The position numbers and the translations under genes were made by a program. From an uncultured Collinsella sp. (GTDB lineage: Bacteria; Actinomycetota; Coriobacteriia; Coriobacteriales; Coriobacteriaceae), in contig CABUXL010000030.1 in NCBI GenBank assembly GCA_902495525.1, positions 1 to 20,182 of the forward strand: a stretch of 20,182 nt of DNA, read 5' to 3'. The notes below the pieces were generated by a model. The model ran no database searches. It saw only the letters and a list, made by a program, of their open reading frames with translations, and was not told where the DNA came from. Below, piece by piece: positions 12,964-20,182 of the stretch (position 1 is its first letter; each line of letters begins with the position of its first letter).

Positions 12964-14127
12964 CTATTTGATCACGCGCACGCGATACATCGACGGAATC
13001 TGCTTGAGCGCCTCGATGGTGCTGCTGTCCAGGTGCTCGTCGGTGTCGAACATGGTGTAGGCGTTCTCGCCGGCAGACTCGTTGGTCATACGCTGCACGT
13101 TGGCATTGTCCTTGGCCAGGATTGCCGTGATCTGACCGATCATGTTGGGCACGTTGGCGTGCAGGCAGGCGATGCGGCTTGCGGCGCGCGCCTTGCCCAT
13201 GCTGCAGGCGGGGTAGTTGACGCTGTGCGCGATGTTGCCGTTCTCCAGGTAATCCTTAAGCTCGCTGATGGCCATGTCGGCGCAGTTGGCCTCGGCCTCG
13301 CCAGTGCCGGCGCCCGAGTGCGTGGTGATAAACGTGTTGGGCATCTTGACGGTCTTGGGCGTGGCAAAATCGCAGCTAAACCAGCTCAGCTTGCCCTCGC
13401 GCAGGGCGGCGTCAACGGCGTCCTCGTCAATGATGGTCTCGCGTGCGTAGTTGATGAGCACGGCGTCCGGGGCCAGCAGGTTGATCTGCTCGGTGCTGAT
13501 CATGCCGATGGTGTCGGCCTTGCTGGGCACGTGCACCGTGAGGTAATCACAGCCGCGGCAGAGATCTTCGAGCGTGCCCACGCGCTGCACCTCGCGGCTC
13601 AGCACCCACGCGTGCTCAACGGAAATGAACGGATCGTAGCCGTAGACGTCCATGCCCAGATTGACGCAGGCGTTGGCGACCTTGGAGCCTACGTTGCCCA
13701 GACCGATGACGCCGATGCGCTTGCCCTTGAGCTCGCGGCCCACAAAGGCCTTCTTGGCCTTCTCGGCGTCGACCTGGATCTCGGGGTCGTCGGCGTTGTC
13801 GCGCACCCAGTTCATCGATTGCACCACGCCGCGGCTCGAGAGCACCAGCATGCCTAGGACGAGCTCCTTAACGGCGTTGCTGTTGGCACCGGGGGAGTTA
13901 AAGACGACGACGCCCTTCTTGGCGTACTCCTCGACGGGGATGTTGTTGACGCCGGCGCCGCAGCGGGCGATGGCGCGGATGCCCTCGGGCAGCTCGTAGC
14001 CGTGCAGGTCAGTCGAGCGCATCAGGATGGCGTCGGCCTCCTCGGCGGTGCTCACAAATTCGTAGCCCTCGCCAAACTCGACTTTGCCGTCCTTGGTGAT
14101 GTCGTCGATGGTCTTAATCTTGCGCAT
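12964..14127 (-). CDS. serA: D-3-phosphoglycerate dehydrogenase with C-terminal ACT domain
   Basis: 387 residues. Oxidises 3-phosphoglycerate to 3-phosphohydroxypyruvate with NAD+, the first step of serine synthesis. Nucleotide-binding GLGNVG at 142-147, Arg229 (NYARE) and His270 (TTHSGAG) of the catalytic triad, then DYLENGNIAHSVNYP linking to an ACT domain at about 317-387 that should sense serine. The usual third triad residue, a Glu in the DFP-x-E or FPTEP loop, is not evident: the segment reads CDFATPKTV. The Pro before the catalytic His is Thr. Size matches the short serA type of anaerobes. ATG 14127 has AAGGAG seven bases upstream. It follows serC by 69 bases in the same operon and ends at a strong terminator. 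Confidence 0.95.
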   Translation of the reverse strand: MRKIKTIDDITKDGKVEFGEGYEFVSTAEEADAILMRSTDLHGYELPEGIRAIARCGAGVNNIPVEEYAKKGVVVFNSPGANSNAVKELVLGMLVLSSRGVVQSMNWVRDNADDPEIQVDAEKAKKAFVGRELKGKRIGVIGLGNVGSKVANACVNLGMDVYGYDPFISVEHAWVLSREVQRVGTLEDLCRGCDYLTVHVPSKADTIGMISTEQINLLAPDAVLINYARETIIDEDAVDAALREGKLSWFSCDFATPKTVKMPNTFITTHSGAGTGEAEANCADMAISELKDYLENGNIAHSVNYPACSMGKARAASRIACLHANVPNMIGQITAILAKDNANVQRMTNESAGENAYTMFDTDEHLDSSTIEALKQIPSMYRVRVIK

Positions 14128-14196
14128 GAAAAACTCCTTAGCAGGTTTGGTTTAAACAGGTGGTTTGAAGTGGCTGGTCGGCCCGCGCGTTGCGGG

Positions 14197-15321
14197 CTAG
14201 TTAGATCGCGGGCTCAAACTACGCTGCGTTTCGAAGTCCTTCATGTACGAGGCCAGTGCCTGCACGTCTTCCATGGTTACGGCGTTGTAGACGCTGGCGC
14301 GCATGCCGCCTACCAGACGATGGCCCTTGACGTTTTGAATCTGGTGCTCGGCCGCGCCTGCGACAAAGGCCGCGTCGAGTTCGGCGTCGCCGGTGCGGAA
14401 GGTGACGTTGGCGATGGAGCGGCTGTCGGCCTGCGTAGTGCTATGGAACAGCTCGCTGTGCTCGAGCAGGTCATAGAGCAGATTGGCCTTGGCCCAGTTG
14501 CGCTCGGCCATGGCGGCAAGTCCGCCGGTTTTCTCAACCCAACGGAACACCTTGCCGCACACGTAGATGCCAAAGGTGTTGGGCGTGTTGAGCATGGAGC
14601 CCTTGGCGGCCTGGGTCTTAAGGTCCATGTACTGCGGCGTCTGCGCAAAGGCGGGGCCGTCGGCGATGAGGTCGTCGCGCACGATGACCACGGTCACGCC
14701 CGCGGCGCCGGCGTTTTTCTGCGCGCCGGCGTAAATGAGCCCGTAGCGCTCGACGTCGAGCGGCTGCGACAGAAAGCAGCTCGAGACATCGGCGACCAGC
14801 GGTACGTCGCCGCAGTTGGGCAGCTCGTGGTACATGGTGCCAAAGATGGTGTTGTTCTGGCAGATGTAGACGTAGTCGAGCCCGTCGCCCGCGGCCTCGG
14901 CGGCAATGCACGCGTTGATGTCGGCCATGTCGGGGATACGGTCGAAGTTGGTGTCCTCGGAGCTCGCGAGCAGCACGGCATCGCCGTACTTGGCGGCCTC
15001 TTTGTACGCCTTGTTGGCAAAGTTGCCGGTCACGACGTAGCCGGCGCGGCCACGGCGCATGAGGTTCATGGGAATGCCCGCAAACTGCAGCGTGGCGCCG
15101 CCCTGCAAAAAAAGGACATGGTAGTTGTCGGGGATGTTCAGCAGGCGGCGCAGGGTTGCCTCGGTGTCGTCGATGATCTGCTGGTACATGCTAGATCGAT
15201 GGCTCATCTCGAGCACGGACATGCCGCAACCGCGGTAGTCCATCATCTCGTCGGCGATCTCGGCGAGCACGCTTGTAGGCAGCGCGGCCGGGCCAGCTGA
15301 GAAGTTGTGCACACGTGCCAT
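14197..15321 (-). CDS. serC: Phosphoserine aminotransferase
   Basis: 374 residues, PLP-dependent. Converts 3-phosphohydroxypyruvate and glutamate to phosphoserine and 2-oxoglutarate, the second step of serine synthesis, so it feeds directly from serA. Begins with HNFSAGPAALP and EMSHRSS, the SerC opening; QGGATLQFAG binds the PLP phosphate; Lys202 in YAGAQKNAGAAGV forms the Schiff base; C-terminal VGGMRASVYNAVT is also typical. ATG 15321 has GAGGGGGA nine bases upstream. First gene of the serC-serA operon. A GCCCGC/GCGGGC hairpin at 14181-14197 touches its stop codon. Confidence 0.96.
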   Translation of the reverse strand: MARVHNFSAGPAALPTSVLAEIADEMMDYRGCGMSVLEMSHRSSMYQQIIDDTEATLRRLLNIPDNYHVLFLQGGATLQFAGIPMNLMRRGRAGYVVTGNFANKAYKEAAKYGDAVLLASSEDTNFDRIPDMADINACIAAEAAGDGLDYVYICQNNTIFGTMYHELPNCGDVPLVADVSSCFLSQPLDVERYGLIYAGAQKNAGAAGVTVVIVRDDLIADGPAFAQTPQYMDLKTQAAKGSMLNTPNTFGIYVCGKVFRWVEKTGGLAAMAERNWAKANLLYDLLEHSELFHSTTQADSRSIANVTFRTGDAELDAAFVAGAAEHQIQNVKGHRLVGGMRASVYNAVTMEDVQALASYMKDFETQRSLSPRSN

Positions 15322-15456
15322 CTTCTAGTTCCCCCTCGTAGTCGTTTGAACGTTCGGGATACTTTAGCACAGTGGAGCGTCAGGCGCGACCGCATCACGG
15401 TAAAACTCGACTACGCCGCTATGATTTACAGGATGGTTACATGGGGGAGGGGTGCT

Positions 15457-15549
15457 TTACTCCTCAGGCAAATCCAAATCTGCGAGCGAAGGCATGAGGT
15501 TCTCTAGGCGCTTGATCTCTTCGTCGCAAATTAGCCACTTCCTGGTCAC
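15457..15549 (-). CDS. Possible 30-residue protein overlapping the antiporter stop
   Basis: The antiporter gene ends TAG immediately followed by TGA. A GTG codon shares the G of that TAG (start at 15549) and opens a frame of 30 residues reading (M)TRKWLICDEEIKRLENLMP then SLADLDLPEE, ending at TAA 15457-15459. The composition (acidic, one helix-like EEIKRLENL) is protein-like rather than shadow-like, and a TAGTG overlap is a common form of translational coupling. No ribosome site was needed or seen. It may equally be chance. No homologue recognised. Confidence 0.35.
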   Translation of the reverse strand: MTRKWLICDEEIKRLENLMPSLADLDLPEE

Positions 15550-17150
15550 TACGACGCGAGCGTGGCGATGACGGCTTCGTCGCCGGCGTATATTAGGGTG
15601 TTGCCATCGGGGATGATCGTCTGGCCTTCGCGCTTGAGCATCACCACAATAAACGGATGCTTGCCTTGCGGCACATCGCGCAGGCGCTGGCCGGCCAGGC
15701 GACCGTGGGGAGTCACGGTGACCTCGCGCAGCGTAACCTCGGCACGCTCTTCAAACGTCGGGGCAGCCATCACCAATAGGTCGCCTTCCTCAATCACGGT
15801 ATCGCCATTGGGCAGCACCGGGTGCGCGCCATCGCGCAGCACCAGGACCACGAGCATGTCCGTGGCGCTGCCAATATCGGCGAGCGAGCGTCCGGAAAAC
15901 GGATGGCCCGCGCCCACCTTGAACTTGACAAACGACATGCCGTCCTCGTCGCGGTAATCGTTAAACGTACGGCGCACGTCGCCTTCCGCGTCGATCATAT
16001 TGAGCTTTTTCGCCACCGCCGGTAGCAGCGAGCCCTGCACCACAATGCTCGACACGGCAATCACAAACACCAGGTCAAATAGGTCGTGTCCGCCGGGAAC
16101 GCCGGCCACCACGGCAAAGAGACTAAAGACGACCGAAGCCGCGCCGCGCAGACCCGCCCAGCTTACGAGCGCAACCTGGCGAGGGTTCGTCCTAAACGGC
16201 GCCAGCAGCATGCCTACGGCGATGGGGCGGCTCGCAAAGAGCATAAACGCCATGAGTGCCAGGCCCGGTAGCAGCATTTGCGGCAGGCGTGCGGGTGTAA
16301 CGAGCAGGCCCAGCAAAAAGAAGATGGTCATCTCTGCCATCTCGGTGAGGGTGTCAAAGAAGTGCGCCATCTCGACCTTGCCGGTGATGTCGCTCGCACC
16401 CAGCACAATGCCGGCCAGGTATACAGCCAAAAAGCCGTTGCCGCCCAGGTAGCTTGGCAGCGCGTAGGCGACGATGGCCACGGCGAACAAAAAGATGGTC
16501 TGCGCGTCCTTGGCCGTTGCGTGCGCGCGTTCAATCAGGCGGCCCGCCGCCCAGCCGATGGCAAGGCCCAGGCCCACGCCCAGGATAATCTGCTTGGTCA
16601 GCAGTGCGGGAATGTTGATGTCGCCGCCGGCCGCGAGTGTGGCGAGTACTGCGGTGAGCATGTAGGCGACGGGGTCGTTGGAGCCCGATTCGACCTCGAG
16701 CAGCGAGTCGGTGCCGCCCTTTAGCGACAGGTTGTGCTCGCGCAGCACGCTAAAGACGCTGGCAGCATCGGTCGATGCCACGACCGATCCCAGCAGCAGG
16801 CCGCCGATCCAGTCGAAGCCCAGTGCGAAGTGGGCGAACACGCCGGTGATGCCGGCAGTGATGACGACGCCGAGCGTGCTCAGCAGCACCGCCGGCGCAG
16901 CGACGGGCTTGGCGCGGTCGATATTGGTGTTAAAGCCGCCGTAGAACATGATGAACAGCAGCGCCGTGCTGCAGACGGTTTCGGTAAGCGCGTAGTCGCT
17001 AAAATCGATGTGCGCCGGGCCGTTGACGCCCAACAGCATGCCCAGCGCGATAAAGATTAGCAGGGTGGGGAAGGGGAGTTTTTTGCCGACGGGTTTGATG
17101 GTCAGGCACAAAATGATGACGAGGCCGATAAAGAGAAGGATCTGGTTCAT
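15549..17150 (-). CDS. CPA1 K+(Na+)/H+ antiporter with tandem TrkA_C domains (NhaP2-like)
   Basis: 533 residues. Membrane domain of about 12 segments over 1-385, with the CPA1 signatures VVASTDAAS (Asp128) and ESGSNDPVAYM (Asp159) at the ion-exchange site and WAGLRGAASVVFSLF late in the domain. Two cytoplasmic TrkA_C (RCK_C) domains follow: about 405-466 (GHPFSGRSLADIG then EEGDLLVM) and 480-533 (RLAGQRLRDVP then YAGDEAVIA). They probably gate transport by nucleotide or ion binding. The architecture matches NhaP2/CvrA. ATG 17150 has AGGAG at a rather long spacing of 12. It is divergent from the phosphatase gene; a 30-residue ORF overlaps its stop. Ion selectivity is inferred. Confidence 0.93.
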   Translation of the reverse strand: MNQILLFIGLVIILCLTIKPVGKKLPFPTLLIFIALGMLLGVNGPAHIDFSDYALTETVCSTALLFIMFYGGFNTNIDRAKPVAAPAVLLSTLGVVITAGITGVFAHFALGFDWIGGLLLGSVVASTDAASVFSVLREHNLSLKGGTDSLLEVESGSNDPVAYMLTAVLATLAAGGDINIPALLTKQIILGVGLGLAIGWAAGRLIERAHATAKDAQTIFLFAVAIVAYALPSYLGGNGFLAVYLAGIVLGASDITGKVEMAHFFDTLTEMAEMTIFFLLGLLVTPARLPQMLLPGLALMAFMLFASRPIAVGMLLAPFRTNPRQVALVSWAGLRGAASVVFSLFAVVAGVPGGHDLFDLVFVIAVSSIVVQGSLLPAVAKKLNMIDAEGDVRRTFNDYRDEDGMSFVKFKVGAGHPFSGRSLADIGSATDMLVVLVLRDGAHPVLPNGDTVIEEGDLLVMAAPTFEERAEVTLREVTVTPHGRLAGQRLRDVPQGKHPFIVVMLKREGQTIIPDGNTLIYAGDEAVIATLAS

Positions 17151-17299
17151 GGATAGTGTCCGCTCCTGGGTGGTTGGCGTGGCACGGTCAATTGTCTGTG
17201 GTTATTTGTACCCAAAGATGGTGGGTTTATGGGGTTGGATTGCGGGCGTGCGCGATATCGTCATAGACGGCTGCCATCTTTGCCTCTGCTCGGAAACCC

Positions 17300-17328
17300 T
17301 TTCCAGCTTTATTGCAACGGAGTACAAT
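17300..17328 (+). promoter_or_regulatory. Predicted promoter of the metallophosphatase gene
   Basis: TACAAT (17323-17328) is a good -10 box, with TTTCCA (17300-17305) as a poor -35 at exactly 17 bases. The rest of the divergent spacer 17151-17403 contains no other strong signal that I can read, besides the hairpin at 17361. Confidence 0.35.
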
Positions 17329-17360
17329 GGGTAACGTTTAAGTTCAACTTGAAGTTTTAG

Positions 17361-17396
17361 TTGCGGCACCGGGCTTCGGCCGCAATGCAAGGAGAG
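17361..17396 (+). promoter_or_regulatory. Leader hairpin and ribosome-binding site of the metallophosphatase gene
   Basis: TTGCGGC (17361-17367) / GCCGCAA (17379-17385) form a 7-bp stem just before AAGGAGAGG (ending near 17397). The stem does not cover the ribosome site, so it may stabilise the message rather than block translation. Confidence 0.35.
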
Positions 17397-17403
17397 GCGT
17401 ACC

Positions 17404-18243
17404 ATGGCGATCTATGTGACATCTGATGCTCACGGGCACGTGCGTGCGCTTGACGAGGCCCTGTCTAAGATCTCGTTGACGTCCGACGACACGCTGTACG
17501 TGCTGGGTGACATGATCGATCGCGGGCCCGATCCGGTCGGCGTTATTAAGCTCGTGCGCTCGCTGCCCAACGCCCACGTGCTCAAGGGTAATCACGAGCA
17601 GATCATGCTCGATGCCATCATTGGTCAGGATCCGCTCGATGCCGAGACCTGGGATATCAACGGTGGCTGGACGACGCGCGAGCAGCTCAACGACATGGAA
17701 TTTGAGGCATACGAGGAGCTCGTGCGATGGATGGCCGCGCTGCCGCTCTACGCGGTGGCCGAGACCGAGGAGCGCCCGTATCTGCTGGTGCATGCTGGAA
17801 TCGAGATGAAGGCGGCGCGCGCGTTTTTGCTTGAGCATGGCGTCGATTGTGCCGATGGCGTTGGAGCGGTGGGTGCCGATTGCGAGCTGCTGCAGCAGAT
17901 GCTCGCGGTGCAGTCGTCCGATGACCTGCTGTGGATTCGTCACGGCTATTGGGATGTGCCGACCGGGCTGCTTTCTGCCGAGGGCAAGGGTCCGGTCGTG
18001 GTGAGCGGTCACACGCCAACGGTGTCGCTCGGGCGTTATTGCGAGGTCGGTGGTCTTGCGGGGCTCGATGAGGAGTCGGGCCGCGGGCAGATTGTGCGCC
18101 TGGGCGGCGAGGATGCCGCCGGTGTGCCCGATCGCATCGACATCGACTGCGCTGCCGCCACCGGCTCCGAGTTCGGTCGCGTGGGCATCCTGCGGCTCGA
18201 TGATGGGGCGGAGTTCTACGCGAACATCAACCCGGGCGAATAA
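17404..18243 (+). CDS. PPP-type metallophosphoesterase (serine/threonine phosphatase or ApaH-like)
   Basis: 279 residues, cytoplasmic. Complete two-metal site: SDAHGH (Asp8, His10), GDMIDRGPDP (Asp36, Asp39, Arg40), KGNHEQ (Asn63, His64), LLVHAG (His130) and SGHTPT (His203). GDxxDRG-GNHE-HAG-GHTP order is that of PPP phosphatases such as bacteriophage lambda phosphatase, PrpE and ApaH. Substrate may be phosphoprotein or diadenosine tetraphosphate; not decidable here. The C-terminal 70 residues are less conserved, with an acidic stretch. ATG 17404 has a strong AAGGAGAGG. Monocistronic and divergent from the antiporter. Confidence 0.92.
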   Translation: MAIYVTSDAHGHVRALDEALSKISLTSDDTLYVLGDMIDRGPDPVGVIKLVRSLPNAHVLKGNHEQIMLDAIIGQDPLDAETWDINGGWTTREQLNDMEFEAYEELVRWMAALPLYAVAETEERPYLLVHAGIEMKAARAFLLEHGVDCADGVGAVGADCELLQQMLAVQSSDDLLWIRHGYWDVPTGLLSAEGKGPVVVSGHTPTVSLGRYCEVGGLAGLDEESGRGQIVRLGGEDAAGVPDRIDIDCAAATGSEFGRVGILRLDDGAEFYANINPGE

Positions 18244-18292
18244 CCTTGTTCCGCCGATCTACCGTAGCTAATTTGGGACGGGGCTTTTTTGA

Positions 18293-18423
18293 CTACTTTC
18301 GGAGAGTAGCGCCTTCTTGCTCGGTAAGCGCTAGAAATGAGGAGCGTCTGCGTCCTCGACAGCGCGAAAATGCTCGAAAAACCGTCGCAGCGGAGTCAAA
18401 CGACGTCGCGGCGGTTCTTTTTT
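18293..18423 (+). ncRNA. Candidate structured RNA or structured 3' UTR ending in an intrinsic terminator
   Basis: After the phosphatase stop, three hairpins follow in order on the + strand. First: CTACTTT-CGG-AGAGTAG (18293-18309). Second: outer stem GCGCT (18328-18332) / AGCGC (18361-18365) around GAGGA (18339-18343) / TCCTC (18353-18357). Third: the terminator at 18380-18423. A second AGCGC at 18308-18312 could pair with the same GCGCT, giving two exclusive folds. There is no ribosome site or convincing reading frame. It may be a separate small RNA or the tail of the phosphatase message. No known Rfam family recognised. Confidence 0.45.
18380..18423 (+). terminator. Intrinsic terminator of the 18.3-kb transcript
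   Basis: AACCGTCGC (18380-18388) pairs with GCGGCGGTT (18408-18416), nine pairs with one G-U, followed by C and six T (18418-18423). A textbook rho-independent terminator on the + strand, 180 bases past the phosphatase stop. Confidence 0.8.
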
Positions 18424-18436
18424 GGCTGCCCGCTGG

Positions 18437-18559
18437 CTAAGTGAGTAGACTTTTTTGGAAATGCCGAGCACCCAACATATTTGCCTCAATAAAACCGCAG
18501 GTCACAGACTTGTGCTCTGTTGGTGTGGTCGGGGATTCGGTAAAAGTCTACTCACTTAG
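18437..18559. repeat. 123-bp inverted-repeat element with perfect 18-bp ends
   Basis: CTAAGTGAGTAGACTTTT (18437-18454) is the exact reverse complement of 18542-18559. Complementarity continues imperfectly inwards to about 40 bases per arm: the left GAGCACCCAACA region pairs with TGTTGGTGTGGTC on the right. A central loop of about 40 bases remains. No reading frame. No target-site duplication is obvious outside the arms. It could be a MITE-like element or a REP-like structure; the core GTAGACTTTT resembles the repeats at 7311-7439. Confidence 0.8.
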
Positions 18560-18638
18560 TTTTGCGTGATGAATATTGTCCGCAACGAGACCCCAGACGG
18601 GGTGATTCCATCGCAAATTCCGGTGACCGGGCAGCTAA

Positions 18639-20182
18639 TTAGGCGCCGTATGGGTTGCGGTCGCGTTCGATGCGTTGGCGGATGTGGGCGTACTCGATTA
18701 TCAGCAGCACCAGGAGTAGGACCATGATGGCTAGGTAGCTCACCACAGCGCCCATCAGACCCAGCAGCTTAATCAGGATCACCGGCAGCACCACGCTTAC
18801 GGCGAAGCAAATCAGGTAGATCTTGGTGACGTCGCCGGCATGGCGCAGCACCGTGATGATGGCGTAGATAAAGTCGATGGCCGCGGTGACGCCGCCGGCG
18901 ACGACCATCAGCAACGCCAGCGTACGGTAGCGCTCAAAGCTGAGGCCGTACATAAAGCTCATGAGGGGAATACCGGGACCTGCCATAAATGCGGCGCACA
19001 CGCCGGTGATGACCACGATCAGCGCCATAACGGCAACAATAATCAGGTCAAAGCGATGACGCTTGCGAGGATTAGCCCAAATGCTCGACAAGCGCAGGAG
19101 CTGCGGTTTATAGACAAATCCAATGCTCAGCAGAATAGCCTGAGCCGGAAAAAACAGGGCATTAAAGTACAGCTGGTATTTGTAGGCCAGTGTGCCTTCC
19201 ATTACAAACTTGGGCATGCTCTCGATAAGGTTGAACAGGAACAATGCACCAAAGAGCGGAGCGCACTGGACAAACAGGTGGCCGACCTCGCGCAGGCTCA
19301 CGCGGCGCGATTTTTCGGTCTCGAGCAGGGCGAGCGGCGCGGTGACCAGCACGAGCGAGGCGATCGCGGCGATGCCCATGGCCATGGCCGCGATGGGCAT
19401 GCTACGCGTGAAGAACAGCGCCACGCTGAAGACCGCGATGACGCCGACGGAGCGTAGCGTTTGACTCATTCCAGCCAAGTAGAGCTTGTCGGCCTGCTGC
19501 AGGCGGCCTTCGTACACGTCGGCGACGCCGTCGATGACCTTATACAGGTAGACGCCCAGGCCGATCGTCGCCATCTGCGCGTCATAGCCGCGGGCGCTGC
19601 TATACATGAGGCCGCAGCCTAGGGCGAGCGCTCCGCAGATCCAACGATTGAGCTGGTAGGAGGCGAAGGACGTCTTTTCGTCGATGTCCGAGACCTGGAA
19701 ATTGCGCACGCCGTAGTTGCACGCGATCATGATGAGCGTGCCGGTGACAAAGGCGATGGAGAACTTGCCGGCTTCTTCGGCGCCCACGAGCTGCGTAGAC
19801 ACGATGGTGAGCAACGGAAACGCCAGACCCCACACGGCGGTGCCGAGGGTGTTCCAAAGATAGTCGCGGCTGGTGGCGTGCTCTTCGTATTCAGCCTCTT
19901 GCGTGGAGAACCCGCCGCCGTAGACGGCGCCGAGCAGACGGTTCCACCAAGCGTTGACCATGCGGCGGACGGGGCCGGGCTCCCGATCGCGTTCGCGCCG
20001 GCGACGTGTGGCTTGGCTGCTATCGGGCCCGCCGGCGTTGCGCTGACTCAGCTCTTGGATGCGTGCGAGTTCCTCGGCAGTGTGCGAGGCAGGGAAGAGG
20101 CCGTTCTCGATGCGGCCGCCCTGGGCCTTCGCGGCGCCGTCCTTCGATGCAGCGGGGTTGGAGGTGCCGTTGCGGCGGGCGA
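18639..20182 (-). CDS. Polysaccharide/oligosaccharide flippase-like membrane protein (5' end outside window)
   Basis: The visible part is 514 codons. From the Met at 19961 the protein has about 12 to 14 hydrophobic segments (WGLAFPLLTIVS, LVLVTAPLALLE, LIIVAVMALIVVITGV, VVLPVILIKLLGL) and motifs such as FNALFFPAQAI, as in Wzx/MurJ-like MVF-superfamily flippases that export lipid-linked sugars. The frame stays open with no stop for 73 further codons to the window edge and encodes a hydrophilic, charged segment (for example ENGLFPASHTAEELARIQE). No start codon occurs in that stretch and no ribosome site precedes Met 19961, so the real start is most likely beyond the window. Neighbouring capsule or glycan genes may lie further upstream. 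Confidence 0.8.
   Translation of the reverse strand, partial: ARRNGTSNPAASKDGAAKAQGGRIENGLFPASHTAEELARIQELSQRNAGGPDSSQATRRRRERDREPGPVRRMVNAWWNRLLGAVYGGGFSTQEAEYEEHATSRDYLWNTLGTAVWGLAFPLLTIVSTQLVGAEEAGKFSIAFVTGTLIMIACNYGVRNFQVSDIDEKTSFASYQLNRWICGALALGCGLMYSSARGYDAQMATIGLGVYLYKVIDGVADVYEGRLQQADKLYLAGMSQTLRSVGVIAVFSVALFFTRSMPIAAMAMGIAAIASLVLVTAPLALLETEKSRRVSLREVGHLFVQCAPLFGALFLFNLIESMPKFVMEGTLAYKYQLYFNALFFPAQAILLSIGFVYKPQLLRLSSIWANPRKRHRFDLIIVAVMALIVVITGVCAAFMAGPGIPLMSFMYGLSFERYRTLALLMVVAGGVTAAIDFIYAIITVLRHAGDVTKIYLICFAVSVVLPVILIKLLGLMGAVVSYLAIMVLLLVLLIIEYAHIRQRIERDRNPYGA

Noticed and set aside
15307..15507. 66-residue + strand frame upstream of serC
   Set aside because: Overlaps the serC ribosome site and shows no protein-like features.
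17344..18012. 222-residue minus-strand frame over the metallophosphatase
   Set aside because: Shadow of a complete two-metal phosphatase gene.
18246..18440. 64-residue + strand frame after the phosphatase
   Set aside because: No ribosome site and it covers the hairpins and the intrinsic terminator; structure explains the sequence better than coding.
18590..18603. ACCCC-AGAC-GGGGT hairpin as terminator of the flippase gene
   Set aside because: Five-base stem with no T-run on the minus strand; too weak to call.

Overview
The window looks like chromosomal DNA of a high-GC Gram-positive anaerobe of the class Coriobacteriia, most likely Collinsella or a close relative. This rests on the GC-rich coding bias, the mix of actinobacterial and clostridial-style gene families, and intergenic repeats that resemble ones I remember from Collinsella. 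It is an inference from the sequence alone. No rRNA, tRNA, CRISPR array, transposase or phage gene was seen.

Layout. 1-225: the end of an unrecognised + strand gene and a hairpin. 226-3000: a minus-strand metal-resistance unit, ArsR/SmtB repressor -> small HMA metallochaperone -> P1B-type Zn/Cd/Pb ATPase, with three near-identical operator dyads; one lies inside a near-consensus promoter. 3001-5016: a lower-GC island holding one AbiEi/DUF559-like nuclease-fold gene bracketed by three copies of a 31-bp repeat. 5082-6050: a DEDDh 3'-5' exonuclease, divergent from a putative heavy-metal (manganese-type) exporter with a His-rich loop (6222-7310). 7311-7443: a gene-free spacer full of palindromic repeats. 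7444-8528: a YaiI/YqxD protein and an HdeD-like membrane protein (minus strand); the membrane-protein gene appears to carry a one-base frameshift near its start. 8764-10714 (+): a nitroreductase and two tandem paralogous histidine phosphatases.

10843-15321 (minus strand) is a serine-biosynthesis neighbourhood: serC -> serA ending at a strong terminator, then an M20 peptidase and a shortened DUF1015-like protein with their own palindromic control region. SerC and SerA carry out the first two steps of serine synthesis from 3-phosphoglycerate. 15457-17150 (minus): a CPA1 K+(Na+)/H+ antiporter with two TrkA_C domains, followed by a tiny overlapping ORF. 17404-18243 (+): a PPP-type metallophosphoesterase. 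18244-18638 has no protein gene. It holds three hairpins in a row ending in an intrinsic terminator, a candidate structured RNA, and then a 123-bp long-arm inverted repeat. 18639-20182 (minus): a polysaccharide flippase-like membrane protein that runs off the window edge.

The least explained signals are the structured RNA candidate at 18293-18423; the inverted-repeat element family sharing a GTAGAYTTTT core (7311-7439 and 18437-18559); the repeat-bracketed nuclease-like gene; and the apparent frameshift in the HdeD-like gene. I did not find a clearly new multi-gene system.
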